34,808 nt of DNA from Betaproteobacteria bacterium (lineage in GTDB: Bacteria > Pseudomonadota > Gammaproteobacteria > Burkholderiales > Burkholderiaceae_C): assembly GCA_016868205.1 (NCBI GenBank), contig VGHR01000023.1, forward strand, positions 1-34,808, read 5' to 3'. Of this stretch, positions 8,627 through 16,144 are shown piece by piece. The first letter of the stretch is position 1; the number at the start of each line of letters is the position of its first letter. The position numbers were made by a program, and so were the translations under genes. The notes below the pieces were generated by a model, which did not search any database, was not told the origin of the DNA, and saw nothing but the letters and a program-made list of their open reading frames with translations.

Positions 8627-9679
8627 TTACTTCTTGGCCGGCGGCGCGGCCTTGGGCGTGGGCAGAATGTTCAGGACCGTCTTGCTCGGCAGGAAGGCGC
8701 CATTCCACACCACATCCGGGTTGACTCGGGTCTTGGTGCCGAACGCGTCGGAAACCTGCGAGGCCATCAGCGACAGGCGGCCCGGGTTGAGTTGGCCAAA
8801 GCCTTCAGCGCGTGCATCGGGGCTGTTGATGACGGTGTCGATGGCCAGTTGCAGGCGCCGCGTTTCCAGTTCGACATTGATGATGCCGTCGCGCTGCTTG
8901 ACGAAATCGATGGCTGCTTTGGGATTGGTGATGACATCTTTGGCGCCCTTGGTGAATGCGGCCAGAAAGGCTTTGACCGCTTCCGGGTTCTCTCTGATGA
9001 TTTTGGGTGTGGCGATGATCACATTGCCATAGAGCTTCACGCCGTTTTCGGCGTAGGGCAGGATGGTGACATCCTCAGCCTTGACGCCGCGCGCCTCGAG
9101 GTTGAGCAGGGAGGTGAAGGTAAAGCCGGTGATTGCATCGACATCCCCGCGAGCCAGCATGGTTTCGCGCAGCGGCGGATCCATTGCGGTCCAGTTGACG
9201 GCTCCGATTCCGTTGGCCTTCTGGAAAATCGGGAAGGCGCGTCGCCCGGCATCAAACACCGGGGCGCCCAATTTCTTGCCAGTCAGGTCAGCCGGCGTTT
9301 TGATACCGGTCTTCTTGAGAGCCATGACCGAGGCGGGTGTGTTGTTGTAGACCACCATCACCGCCACCGGCTTGTTGGGTGCATCGGGGTTGTTGGCATG
9401 AAACTCCATCAGAGCGGCCAGGTCGGCAAAGCCCATGTCGTAGGTGCCCGAGGCGACCCGGGTGACCGCAGCGCCCGAGCCATTGCCGGCATCCACGGTG
9501 ACATCGAGTTTGGCGTCCTTGAAGTAACCCTTGGCCACAGGCAACAAAAACAAGGCCGATGGTCCTTCGAAGCGCCAGTCGAGTTGAAACTTGATGGGCG
9601 TGGTTTGCGCCTGAGCCATCCCGAGTGACAGCAGACCAGACAGTGCGAGGACCGATTGGATGAGTGTGCGTTTTTTCAT
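8627..9679 (-). CDS. ABC transporter substrate-binding protein, NMT1/THI5-like
   Basis: A periplasmic solute-binding protein of 350 residues. Residues 1-25 form a Sec signal peptide (KKR, hydrophobic core, cleavage after AQA). The mature part begins with IKFQLDWRFEGPSALFLLP, the pattern of the NMT1/THI5-like family that includes binding proteins for hydroxymethylpyrimidine, riboflavin, taurine and related ligands. The C-terminus ends in a Pro-Ala-Lys tail. It is the first gene of the transporter operon, with a leader of roughly 220 nt carrying a candidate operator and a 16-codon ORF. I looked for a TPP-riboswitch signature in the leader and did not see one. The ligand is unknown; a purine-derived ureide is a contextual inference. 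Confidence 0.93.
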   Translation of the reverse strand: MKKRTLIQSVLALSGLLSLGMAQAQTTPIKFQLDWRFEGPSALFLLPVAKGYFKDAKLDVTVDAGNGSGAAVTRVASGTYDMGFADLAALMEFHANNPDAPNKPVAVMVVYNNTPASVMALKKTGIKTPADLTGKKLGAPVFDAGRRAFPIFQKANGIGAVNWTAMDPPLRETMLARGDVDAITGFTFTSLLNLEARGVKAEDVTILPYAENGVKLYGNVIIATPKIIRENPEAVKAFLAAFTKGAKDVITNPKAAIDFVKQRDGIINVELETRRLQLAIDTVINSPDARAEGFGQLNPGRLSLMASQVSDAFGTKTRVNPDVVWNGAFLPSKTVLNILPTPKAAPPAKK

Positions 9680-9832
9680 GGCGGAAGGTCTTAGGAGAGT
9701 TGAGGAAAGGTGGTTTTTGGGTCAGCAATAAGGGTGCCAGAGCCTGGCCCCGCCGCGCGGGCGGAGGGTCATTGTCGGCGCTGTTTGGCCTACCTCATCC
9801 TGCCGCTTGCACGCACCGTGTTGGTACATTCC

Positions 9833-9883
9833 CTAAACCATCGTGGTGCAGGCCGGGCGGTTGGGCTCCCCATATCCGTTCAT
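9833..9883 (-). CDS. possible 16-codon upstream ORF in the ABC operon leader
   Basis: A short ORF (MNGYGEPNRPACTTMV) begins with ATG 9 nt after AGGAG and ends 153 bp before the binding-protein gene. It lies inside the predicted 5' leader. The good ribosome binding site is its only support. It may be a regulatory uORF or chance. The whole stretch 9680-10018 otherwise holds only the promoter/operator and the terminator-like hairpin listed separately. Confidence 0.25.
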   Translation of the reverse strand: MNGYGEPNRPACTTMV

Positions 9884-9906
9884 CCGAGCGAACTCCTGAA
9901 TTACAC

Positions 9907-9946
9907 ACTCTAGACCATACAAAGTGATGAGCCAAAGTGTATACAA
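9907..9946 (-). promoter_or_regulatory. candidate promoter and GntR-type operator of the ABC importer
   Basis: On the minus strand TTGGCT (9930-9935) and TAGAGT (9907-9912) are 17 bp apart and could be -35 and -10. Directly upstream, 9937-9946 reads GTGTATACAA on the plus strand, containing the palindrome TGTATACA. The same core occurs in the gntR-uraH intergenic region, which suggests shared control by the FCD-type GntR regulator. Confidence 0.5.
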
Positions 9947-9968
9947 AATGGCAGGTCGAGGGATAGGT

Positions 9969-9996
9969 AAAAACCCCGGTCGAGGCCCTCCCGACC
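9969..9996 (-). terminator. weak terminator-like hairpin after the M20 gene
   Basis: On the minus strand GGTCG/CGACC (5-bp stem, 9-nt loop) is followed by GGGG and then five T. The gap between stem and T-run makes it suboptimal. A further perfect 7-bp CTTGCTC/GAGCAAG hairpin (10014-10031) overlaps the M20 stop codon. Together they could end the puuE operon before the ABC promoter. Confidence 0.4.
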
Positions 9997-10018
9997 TCAT
10001 CGGCCGCAGCCGGCTTGC

Positions 10019-11272
10019 TCACGAGAGCAAGTCGAGCAGGGTGCGGGCAACGACCTTCGTAGCGCGTCGCAGATCTTGGAGCTGTATGCGCTCGTCGGCG
10101 CGCTTGGCGTGGCTTTCGAGTACGGTGCGTGGGCCAGCCCCATAAATCACGCCCGGGATGCCGCGTTCCACATAGAGGCGGACATCGGTGTAGAGAGGAG
10201 TGCCAATGGCAGGAATAGCCTCGCCGAAGACGGCTTGCCCGTGCTTTTGCAAGGCCTGCACCAGTGGGCGGTTGCCTGGCAGCGGCACCATGGCCCTGGC
10301 CAGCAGCATGCGCCGGATCTCTACGCGAATCCCATGGCCACCGCGGGGCGGGCGAAAGTTGAGCGCAGCCTCCTCGATGATGCGGCGCAGGTCGGCCTCG
10401 ACTTGCGCTGGGTCCTCCTCGGGGATCATGCGGCGGTCTATCTTGAGCACCACCTTGCCCGGGATGACATTGGTGTTCGTCCCTCCGATGATCAGTCCCA
10501 CATTGAGATAGGGATGCGTGATGCCCTCGACCTGCGAGCGCACTTGCAGGTAGTCGTGGTTGAGTCGGTAGAGGGCACTGAGAATGTGATTGGCCCCCTG
10601 CAGCGCGTCCGTACCGCTGTCAGGAATGGCTGCATGCGACATCTCCCCGTGTACCGTGACTTCCAGTTGCAGGCAGCCGTTGTGGGCCACCACCACCTGG
10701 TAACTAAAGCCTGCCGCAATCATCAGGTCCGGTCGGGTCAGGCCTTGAGCGAGCAGCCATCCCGGCCCCACTTCGCCGCCAAATTCCTCGTCGTAAGTAA
10801 AGTGCAATTCCACGCTGCCGTTGAGCGCCAGATCGAGTGATTCGAGCGCGCGGGTGGCGAAGGTGAAGGTGGAGAAATCGCTCTTGCTGACGGCAGTGGC
10901 ACGGCCGTACATAGCACCCCCTTCGATTTGCGCGCTGTAGGGGTCGTGGCTCCAGCCTTCGCCGGGTGGGACCACATCGCCGTGGGCATTGAGTGCAATC
11001 GTGGGGCCGCTGCCGTACTTGCGTCGTACGATGAGGTTGGTGATCGCCTGCAGGCCGCAGGCATGCACCTGCTGAGCCGGCACCGGGTACGACTCGGTCT
11101 CCAAGCCCATGCCCTTGAGTAACTCGGCCGTGCGTGCAGCGTGCGGCGCGTTATTGCCTGGCGGGGTATCGGTGGGTACTTGGATGAGCGCCTGAAGAAA
11201 ACGCACCTGTTCATCGAAGTGCGCATCGATCCAGGCGTCAATCTGTTGGTAATGGCTATCGCTGACGGTCAT
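10019..11272 (-). CDS. M20-family metallo-amidohydrolase (ArgE/DapE-like)
   Basis: A 417-residue M20 zinc hydrolase; such enzymes cleave amide, N-acyl or carbamoyl bonds. Visible metal/catalytic residues are H97 and D99 (NAHGDVV) and the pair E162-E163 (DEEFGG). The segment that normally carries the metal-bridging Asp (pattern GRG-A-x-D-M-K) reads GRATAVSKSD here: the Asp position is Val128, Lys130 is kept and D132 follows. Its start overlaps the stop of the UraD-AAH fusion by 4 bp, so it belongs to the purine-ureide operon. It may act on a ureide intermediate such as ureidoglycolate, ureidoglycine or a carbamoyl compound. That is inference from context; the exact substrate is not readable. 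Confidence 0.88.
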   Translation of the reverse strand: MTVSDSHYQQIDAWIDAHFDEQVRFLQALIQVPTDTPPGNNAPHAARTAELLKGMGLETESYPVPAQQVHACGLQAITNLIVRRKYGSGPTIALNAHGDVVPPGEGWSHDPYSAQIEGGAMYGRATAVSKSDFSTFTFATRALESLDLALNGSVELHFTYDEEFGGEVGPGWLLAQGLTRPDLMIAAGFSYQVVVAHNGCLQLEVTVHGEMSHAAIPDSGTDALQGANHILSALYRLNHDYLQVRSQVEGITHPYLNVGLIIGGTNTNVIPGKVVLKIDRRMIPEEDPAQVEADLRRIIEEAALNFRPPRGGHGIRVEIRRMLLARAMVPLPGNRPLVQALQKHGQAVFGEAIPAIGTPLYTDVRLYVERGIPGVIYGAGPRTVLESHAKRADERIQLQDLRRATKVVARTLLDLLS

Positions 11273-13044
11273 GAATGTTCTTCTTGGAGTTGGTTCAAAA
11301 GGTGGGCAAAGGCGTCGATGGCCAGTTGCATGTCGTCGCAGTGGGTCGATTCAAGGGGGTTGTGACTGATGCCAGCGTTTTCACCGCGCACGAACAACAT
11401 GGCCTGCGGCATGATTTCGTGCAGCTTCATGGCATCGTGACCGGCTCCGCTGGGCATGTGAAACACGGGTACGCCCAGGGCATCGACCGCTTGTTCCCAT
11501 CGCCTCTGCCAGCTGGGGTGGCTCGGTGCAGCGGCCACCCGCATGGTCTCTTCGGCGCTAAAGCGCAGACCCCGGCGCTCACAGATGGCCTGGAGCTGTG
11601 CAAGCACATCGGCCTCGAGCTTGTCGCGCTGCGCATCGGTGGGGGCGCGCAAGTCCAGGCTGAAGTTGCAGCGGCCGGGCACCACATTGATAGAGCCACC
11701 GGGTACTTGCAGTTGCCCGATGGTGGCGACGCTGTCGCCATCGCTCGAAGCGCGTTGCTCCAGGTAGAGCGCCAGCTCAGCGACTGCGCAGGCCGCATCG
11801 CGGCGACGGTCCATGGGGGTGGTCCCGGCGTGGCTTGCCATGCCGATCACCTCGCACAAGTAGCGCACGCTGCCGTTGATGGAAGTGACCACGCCCAATG
11901 GGATGTTGAGTTCGTTGAGCACCGGACCCTGTTCGATATGTACTTCGACAAAACCAAGATAGTGCTTGGGGTCGCGTTCGATACGGTCGATTTCGTCGAC
12001 GCGCAGGCCGGCCTGCGTCATGGCCTGGCGCATGGTGATTCCCTCGGCGTCCTTTTGCTCCAACCATGGTTTCTTGAAGTCGCCGATAAGCGCGCCTGAC
12101 CCAAGGAAGGTGGCGCGGTAGCGCTGGCCTTCCTCCTCGGCAAAGGCAACCACCTCGATCCCCACCGGCAGCCGCCTGCCCTGTCGGTGCAGGGTCTGCA
12201 CACAAGCCATGGGTACGAAGATGCCCAAGCGGCCGTCGTACTTGCCGCCGTTGCGCACCGTGTCGTAGTGGCTCCCGGTCATCAGGTACTTGCCCTCGGC
12301 ACGGTCCGGCCGGTAGCGCCCCACCATATTGCCTACCGCGTCCTCGAAGACCTCGTCGAAACCGCAATCGAGCATGCCCTGGCGAATCTGCTGTGCGCAA
12401 GCGCGATGCGCCTCGGTGAGATAGGTCACCGTCAGCTGGCCCTTTTCGGCGAATCCTGGGTCGCTGTATCGCGCCAGTTGCTCCTGCCAGTCCCAGACCT
12501 GTTGGCCCTGCGTGGGCTCCAGGCCAAACTTGTCATTGAGCCGTATTTCGACGATGCGATGGATGTTGCGCAGGCACTCGGCCAGCTCGAAATCGGGGTG
12601 GCCGTGCAGTCGGCGCTCAAATGCCTCAATGATCTGGGCCCTGTTGAGTCCGGTACCGCGCGGTCCCCGTACGGCCAGAATAAAAGGCCAACCGAATTTG
12701 GCGTTGTAGTCTGCGTTGAGTTGCTGGATCTTGGCGAACTCCTCGGGGGTGCAGTCGGTCAGCCCGGCTCTGCTCTGCTCCCCGGTGGACTCGGCCGTCA
12801 GCGTCTTGCTGATCATGGCTTTGCCGGCCAGTTCAGGATGGGCGCGAATCAGCTTGAGCTGCGCTTGCTGCCCGGCTTGCGCCAGGACCTCGGCCATGGC
12901 GTACTTGAGTTGGGCCAGGGATCTGAACGGGCGCTGCGCCAAGGCCTGCTCGGCAATCCAGGGGGAATGCTCGTAGAGGCCATCGAGCAGCCGCGCCGCT
13001 TCGTCAAGCTGGACACTATTGAGTTGGTCGAGGGTCAGGGCCAT
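11269..13044 (-). CDS. fusion of OHCU decarboxylase (UraD) and allantoate amidohydrolase-type M20 hydrolase
   Basis: A 591-residue bifunctional protein. Residues 1-170 are UraD: RAHPELAGK carries the catalytic His69, then ESTGEQSRAGL and FGWPFILAVRG, the expected conserved segments. UraD decarboxylates 2-oxo-4-hydroxy-4-carboxy-5-ureidoimidazoline to S-allantoin. Residues about 185-590 form an M20 allantoate amidohydrolase/carbamoylase domain: H259 and D261 (GSHYDTV), D270 (GKYDGRLG), E303-E304 (FAEEEGQRY), HIEQGPVL, AGTTPMDRRRD and SGAGHDAM. This domain type converts allantoate to ureidoglycine with loss of ammonia and CO2. The two activities are not consecutive, since allantoinase (PuuE, the preceding gene) acts between them. 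I start at the ATG at 13044, because the 39 upstream in-frame residues look non-coding. Confidence 0.93.
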   Translation of the reverse strand: MALTLDQLNSVQLDEAARLLDGLYEHSPWIAEQALAQRPFRSLAQLKYAMAEVLAQAGQQAQLKLIRAHPELAGKAMISKTLTAESTGEQSRAGLTDCTPEEFAKIQQLNADYNAKFGWPFILAVRGPRGTGLNRAQIIEAFERRLHGHPDFELAECLRNIHRIVEIRLNDKFGLEPTQGQQVWDWQEQLARYSDPGFAEKGQLTVTYLTEAHRACAQQIRQGMLDCGFDEVFEDAVGNMVGRYRPDRAEGKYLMTGSHYDTVRNGGKYDGRLGIFVPMACVQTLHRQGRRLPVGIEVVAFAEEEGQRYRATFLGSGALIGDFKKPWLEQKDAEGITMRQAMTQAGLRVDEIDRIERDPKHYLGFVEVHIEQGPVLNELNIPLGVVTSINGSVRYLCEVIGMASHAGTTPMDRRRDAACAVAELALYLEQRASSDGDSVATIGQLQVPGGSINVVPGRCNFSLDLRAPTDAQRDKLEADVLAQLQAICERRGLRFSAEETMRVAAAPSHPSWQRRWEQAVDALGVPVFHMPSGAGHDAMKLHEIMPQAMLFVRGENAGISHNPLESTHCDDMQLAIDAFAHLLNQLQEEHS

Positions 13045-13097
13045 GGGGGGTCTCAGCAAAGTTTGGGGCGGTGTGGGGGCAACCCCTCCGGACGGGC

Positions 13098-14048
13098 TTA
13101 GGCGGGGCAAGGATGCGTGGCCTTCCAATGCCTTGCAACATCGATGCGCCGAGCCACCCACACCTTATCGTGCGACTGAATGTAGTCCAGAAAGCGCTGC
13201 AGTGCGGTGATGCGACCAGGCCTACCAAGCAGCCGGCAGTGCATGCCGATGCTCATCATCTTGGGCGCATCATCTTGGGCAGAGTCACCTTCGGCGTACA
13301 GTACATCGAAGCTGTCCTTCATGTACTGAAAGAAGGGGTCAGCGTGAGAGTAACCCTGTGGCAGGGCAAAGCGCATGTCATTGCAGTCCAGGGTGTAAGG
13401 CACGATCAGCTGCGGCACGACAGTGCCGTCCGTCTTGCGTACCTTCATCCAGAACGGTAGGTCATCCCCGTAGTAGTCGCTGTCGTATTCGAAGCCGCCG
13501 TAGTCGGCCACCAGGCGTCGGGTGTTGGGGCTGTCGCGTCCGGTGTACCACCCCAAAGGCCGTTGCCCGGTCAGCTCGGTGATGACCTCCATGGCCTGCC
13601 TCATGTGCTCGCGTTCGGTGGCTTCGTCGATGTGTTGGTAGTGGATCCATTTGAGCCCGTGGCAGGCGATGTCGTAGCCCAGCTCGCCGAAGGCGGCGGT
13701 GACCTCGGTATGCCTCCGCAGCGCGCTGGCCACGCCAAAGACCGTTAGTGGCAGCTTGCGTTTTTCAAATTCGCGCAGCAGACGCCACACACCGGCGCGT
13801 GAGCCGTATTCGTAAATACCTTCCATGCTGATGTGCCGCGCCTCAAACGCAGCCGGGTTGAACATTTCGGAGAGGAACTGTTCACTGGCCTTGTCACCAT
13901 GCAACACGCAGTTTTCGCCCCCTTCCTCGTAGTTCAGGACGAACTGAACCGCCACCCGCGCGCCGCCGGGCCAGCGGGCATGGGGCACATGGCGGCCGTA
14001 GCCTCGGAGATCACGCGGGTAGGCGGCGGTGGAATCGTAGGTGCTCAT
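13098..14048 (-). CDS. puuE: allantoinase PuuE (polysaccharide-deacetylase fold)
   Basis: PuuE hydrolyses allantoin to allantoate; it belongs to the NodB/polysaccharide deacetylase fold and is unrelated to the metal-dependent amidohydrolase AllB. The 316-residue protein shows the PuuE pattern YPRDLRGYGRHVPHARWPGG, VQFVLNYEEGGE, YEYGSRAGVWRLL, then ACHGLKWIHY, RPLGWYTGR and the C-terminal SIGMHCRLLGRPGR. Length matches the family (about 310). It lies 8 bp after the GntR gene and 53 bp before the UraD-AAH fusion on the same strand, and supplies the step between the two fused activities. Confidence 0.96.
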   Translation of the reverse strand: MSTYDSTAAYPRDLRGYGRHVPHARWPGGARVAVQFVLNYEEGGENCVLHGDKASEQFLSEMFNPAAFEARHISMEGIYEYGSRAGVWRLLREFEKRKLPLTVFGVASALRRHTEVTAAFGELGYDIACHGLKWIHYQHIDEATEREHMRQAMEVITELTGQRPLGWYTGRDSPNTRRLVADYGGFEYDSDYYGDDLPFWMKVRKTDGTVVPQLIVPYTLDCNDMRFALPQGYSHADPFFQYMKDSFDVLYAEGDSAQDDAPKMMSIGMHCRLLGRPGRITALQRFLDYIQSHDKVWVARRIDVARHWKATHPCPA

Positions 14049-14056
14049 GTTGTGCC

Positions 14057-14728
14057 TCAGGACAGGGCCACGGTGACATCGTGGGAGGGGCGTTTGCGGT
14101 CGAAGGTCAGGCCGGCTTGCACATGGTCGAGGTGCTCCTGCATCAGGCGCACGGCTTCTTCGGCCTGGCCGTGCTCCATGGCATTGACCAGCCCCTCGTG
14201 CTCGTCGGTCGAGTGCTCAGCTTGTGCGCGCGATTGATACATCAGGGTGATCAGAGCGCAGCGGGAGATGAGCTCTTGCAGAATTTGAGCGAGAACCGTA
14301 TTGCCCAGCAGTTGGGCCATCAGCACATGAAAGTCACCCAGCAGCTCGGTGCGGCCCGGAATGTCTTCGTTGCTCAGGGCCTGTCGCTCCCGCTGGATAT
14401 GCTCGCGCAGAGCCGCGATTTTCGCCGGGGTCACGCCCCCCATGAAGGCGCGTGTCATTTCCGTTTCGATCATGCGCCGCACGATGAACACCTGCTGCGC
14501 CTCCTCGGCTGAGGGCGCTGCGACAAAAGCGCCGCGCGCCGGCTCCAGGCGGATCAGTTTGTTCTGCGACAACTGGAACAGGGCCTGCCGCACGATGGTG
14601 CGCGAGACGCCGAAGTGGTCGGCCAGCTTCTGCTCGGCCAACTTGGCTCCAGGCAGTAGGCGGTGCTCGACGATGGCCCGCGTCAGGGCCTCGACGATGG
14701 CCCGGGTGGAGGAGGTTTCAGAGTTCAT
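14057..14728 (-). CDS. GntR-family regulator, FCD (FadR) subfamily
   Basis: A 223-residue regulator with an N-terminal winged helix-turn-helix (LLPGAKLAEQKLADHFGVSR, then TIVRQALFQL) and a C-terminal all-helical FCD ligand domain (about residues 85-215, with MTRAFMGG and DFHVLMAQLLGN). FCD regulators usually bind small acids and their operators often contain TNGTNNNACNA-like palindromes. It heads the puuE operon and is divergent from uraH. The perfect palindrome GTGTATACAC lies 51 bp before its ATG, which suggests it regulates itself, uraH and the ureide operon. A TTG three codons upstream is an alternative start. The inducer is probably a purine-pathway intermediate (inference). Confidence 0.9.
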   Translation of the reverse strand: MNSETSSTRAIVEALTRAIVEHRLLPGAKLAEQKLADHFGVSRTIVRQALFQLSQNKLIRLEPARGAFVAAPSAEEAQQVFIVRRMIETEMTRAFMGGVTPAKIAALREHIQRERQALSNEDIPGRTELLGDFHVLMAQLLGNTVLAQILQELISRCALITLMYQSRAQAEHSTDEHEGLVNAMEHGQAEEAVRLMQEHLDHVQAGLTFDRKRPSHDVTVALS

Positions 14729-14778
14729 GAGCGACAAGTCGGAGCTTGCGGCCGCGATATTAGCCCAAGGACCTCATC

Positions 14779-14788
14779 GTGTATACAC
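14779..14788. promoter_or_regulatory. palindromic operator between gntR and uraH
   Basis: GTGTATACAC is a perfect 10-bp palindrome near the middle of the divergent gntR-uraH region. It fits the kind of short symmetric site bound by FCD-type GntR proteins. The related GTGTATACAA lies ahead of the ABC importer. I saw no other TGTATACA in the window while reading. Confidence 0.6.
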
Positions 14789-14835
14789 TCTGGTGAACTG
14801 ATTTTGCAGCAATCGATTCGCGGAGGCTTTTCACC

Positions 14836-15189
14836 ATGGGCTTGAGTACGCATGTCTTGGACACAATGCACGGCTGCCCTGCCGCCGGTATGGCGGTGGC
14901 GCTCTACACCACGCAGGAGGAGCGCGCCACCCTCGTCAAGCGCCTGGTGCTCAACAGCGATGGGCGCAATCCAGAGGGCCCGCTGTTTGACAACGCCAGT
15001 CTGAAGGTGGGCACCTACCGATTAGTGTTTGATGTGGCGGCGTACTTCAAGGCGCGTGGGGTGGTGCTGCCCGAGCCGAGTTTTCTTGATCGGGTCAGTA
15101 TCGATTTCGGGGTGGCCGACGCGCAATCGCACTACCATGTGCCGCTTCTGGTGAGCCCCTGGAGCTATTCGACTTACCGCGGCTCCTAA
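14836..15189 (+). CDS. uraH: 5-hydroxyisourate hydrolase UraH
   Basis: UraH is the transthyretin-related enzyme that hydrolyses 5-hydroxyisourate, the product of urate oxidase, to OHCU, the substrate of UraD. The N-terminal segment LSTHVLDTMHG carries the conserved His6, and the C-terminus ends in the diagnostic YRGS. At 117 residues it is the full cytosolic form without a signal peptide. GGAGG (14822-14826) lies 9 nt before the ATG. It is divergent from the GntR gene and ends only 10 bp from the convergent accD stop. Its place next to uraD and puuE gives three steps of urate degradation in one locus; urate oxidase itself is not in the window. Confidence 0.97.
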   Translation: MGLSTHVLDTMHGCPAAGMAVALYTTQEERATLVKRLVLNSDGRNPEGPLFDNASLKVGTYRLVFDVAAYFKARGVVLPEPSFLDRVSIDFGVADAQSHYHVPLLVSPWSYSTYRGS

Positions 15190-15199
15190 GCCGCTCGGC

Positions 15200-16072
15200 T
15201 CACTCGATGGCGTCGGCGCTCTGGCGCAGCAGCATGGCCAGCGCGCCAGCGATGGTCTTGCGCAGCTCGCGACGGTCGCAGATGAAGTCTATAGCGCCTT
15301 TTTCCTGCAGAAATTCGGCGCGCTGAAATCCCTCGGGCAATTTGACCCGCACGGTTGATTCGATGACGCGCGGACCCGCAAAGCCGATCAGCGCCTTGGG
15401 CTCGGCCACGACGATGTCACCCATGAACGCAAAGCCGGCGCTCACGCCGCCCATGGTGGGATCGGTCAGTACGCTCACATAGGGCAGGCCCTTTTTGGCC
15501 AGTCGCGTCAGGGCGGCATTGGTCTTGGCCATCTGCATCAGACTGAGCAAACCTTCCTGCATGCGTGCCCCGCCCGTGGCGGTAAAGCAGATGAAGGGCA
15601 CTTTTTGCTCGATGGCCGTGTGTACACCGCGCACGAAGCGCTCGCCCACCACCGAGCCCATGGATCCGCCCATAAAGTCGAACTCGAAGCAGGCTGCCAC
15701 CACGCCGATGCTGTGCACGGCGCCGCCCATGACGACAAGGGCGTCGGTTTCGCCCGTGTTCTCCAAGGCTTCTTTCAGCCGCTCGGGGTATTTGCGGCTG
15801 TCCTTGAATTTCAACGCGTCGACCGGCAAGACCTCCTGACCGATTTCGTAGCGTCCTTCGGGGTCCAGAAAGGCGTCGAGCCGGGCGCGCGCGCCGATGC
15901 GGTGGTGGTGGCCGCATTGCGGGCAAACATTTTGGTTTTTCTCCAGATCGCTGCGGTAGAGCACCGCCTCGCAACTGGGGCATTTGATCCATAGGCCCTC
16001 GGGCACGCTGCGGCGCTCGCTGGGGTCGGTCGGCGAGATCTTGGGGGGCAGTAGCTTTTCCAACCAGGACAT
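15200..16072 (-). CDS. accD: acetyl-CoA carboxylase carboxyltransferase beta subunit AccD
   Basis: AccD pairs with AccA to transfer carboxyl from biotin to acetyl-CoA, making malonyl-CoA for fatty acid synthesis. The N-terminal four-cysteine zinc ribbon is visible at C31, C34, C50 and C53 ([10 protein letters not shown] and VCPQCGHHH). The crotonase-like carboxyltransferase domain follows with [12 protein letters not shown] and [13 protein letters not shown]. Length 290 is normal. It lies 72 bp after trpA on the same strand, as in many Burkholderiales. The usual downstream neighbour folC is not found; uraH converges instead, with a 10-bp gap and no visible terminator. Confidence 0.98.
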   Translation of the reverse strand: MSWLEKLLPPKISPTDPSERRSVPEGLWIKCPSCEAVLYRSDLEKNQNVCPQCGHHHRIGARARLDAFLDPEGRYEIGQEVLPVDALKFKDSRKYPERLKEALENTGETDALVVMGGAVHSIGVVAACFEFDFMGGSMGSVVGERFVRGVHTAIEQKVPFICFTATGGARMQEGLLSLMQMAKTNAALTRLAKKGLPYVSVLTDPTMGGVSAGFAFMGDIVVAEPKALIGFAGPRVIESTVRVKLPEGFQRAEFLQEKGAIDFICDRRELRKTIAGALAMLLRQSADAIE

Positions 16073-16144
16073 ATCGAGCTTCCTCGCGGAGGGGCATCAG
16101 CGGTGCATCGGGGCACGGTTGAAGCCAGGTTCATTCAGCCTGCA

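Noticed and set aside
8618-9628. 336-codon plus-strand open frame
   Set aside because: Lies opposite the ABC binding-protein gene, which has a clear signal peptide and family pattern.
9680-9906. TPP (thi-box) riboswitch ahead of the NMT1/THI5-like operon
   Set aside because: The conserved CTGAGA and downstream thi-box segments could not be found.
12986-13161. Upstream extension of the UraD-AAH frame by 39 codons
   Set aside because: The added residues show no similarity to UraD and fill the intergenic space after puuE; the ATG at 13044 matches UraD N-termini.
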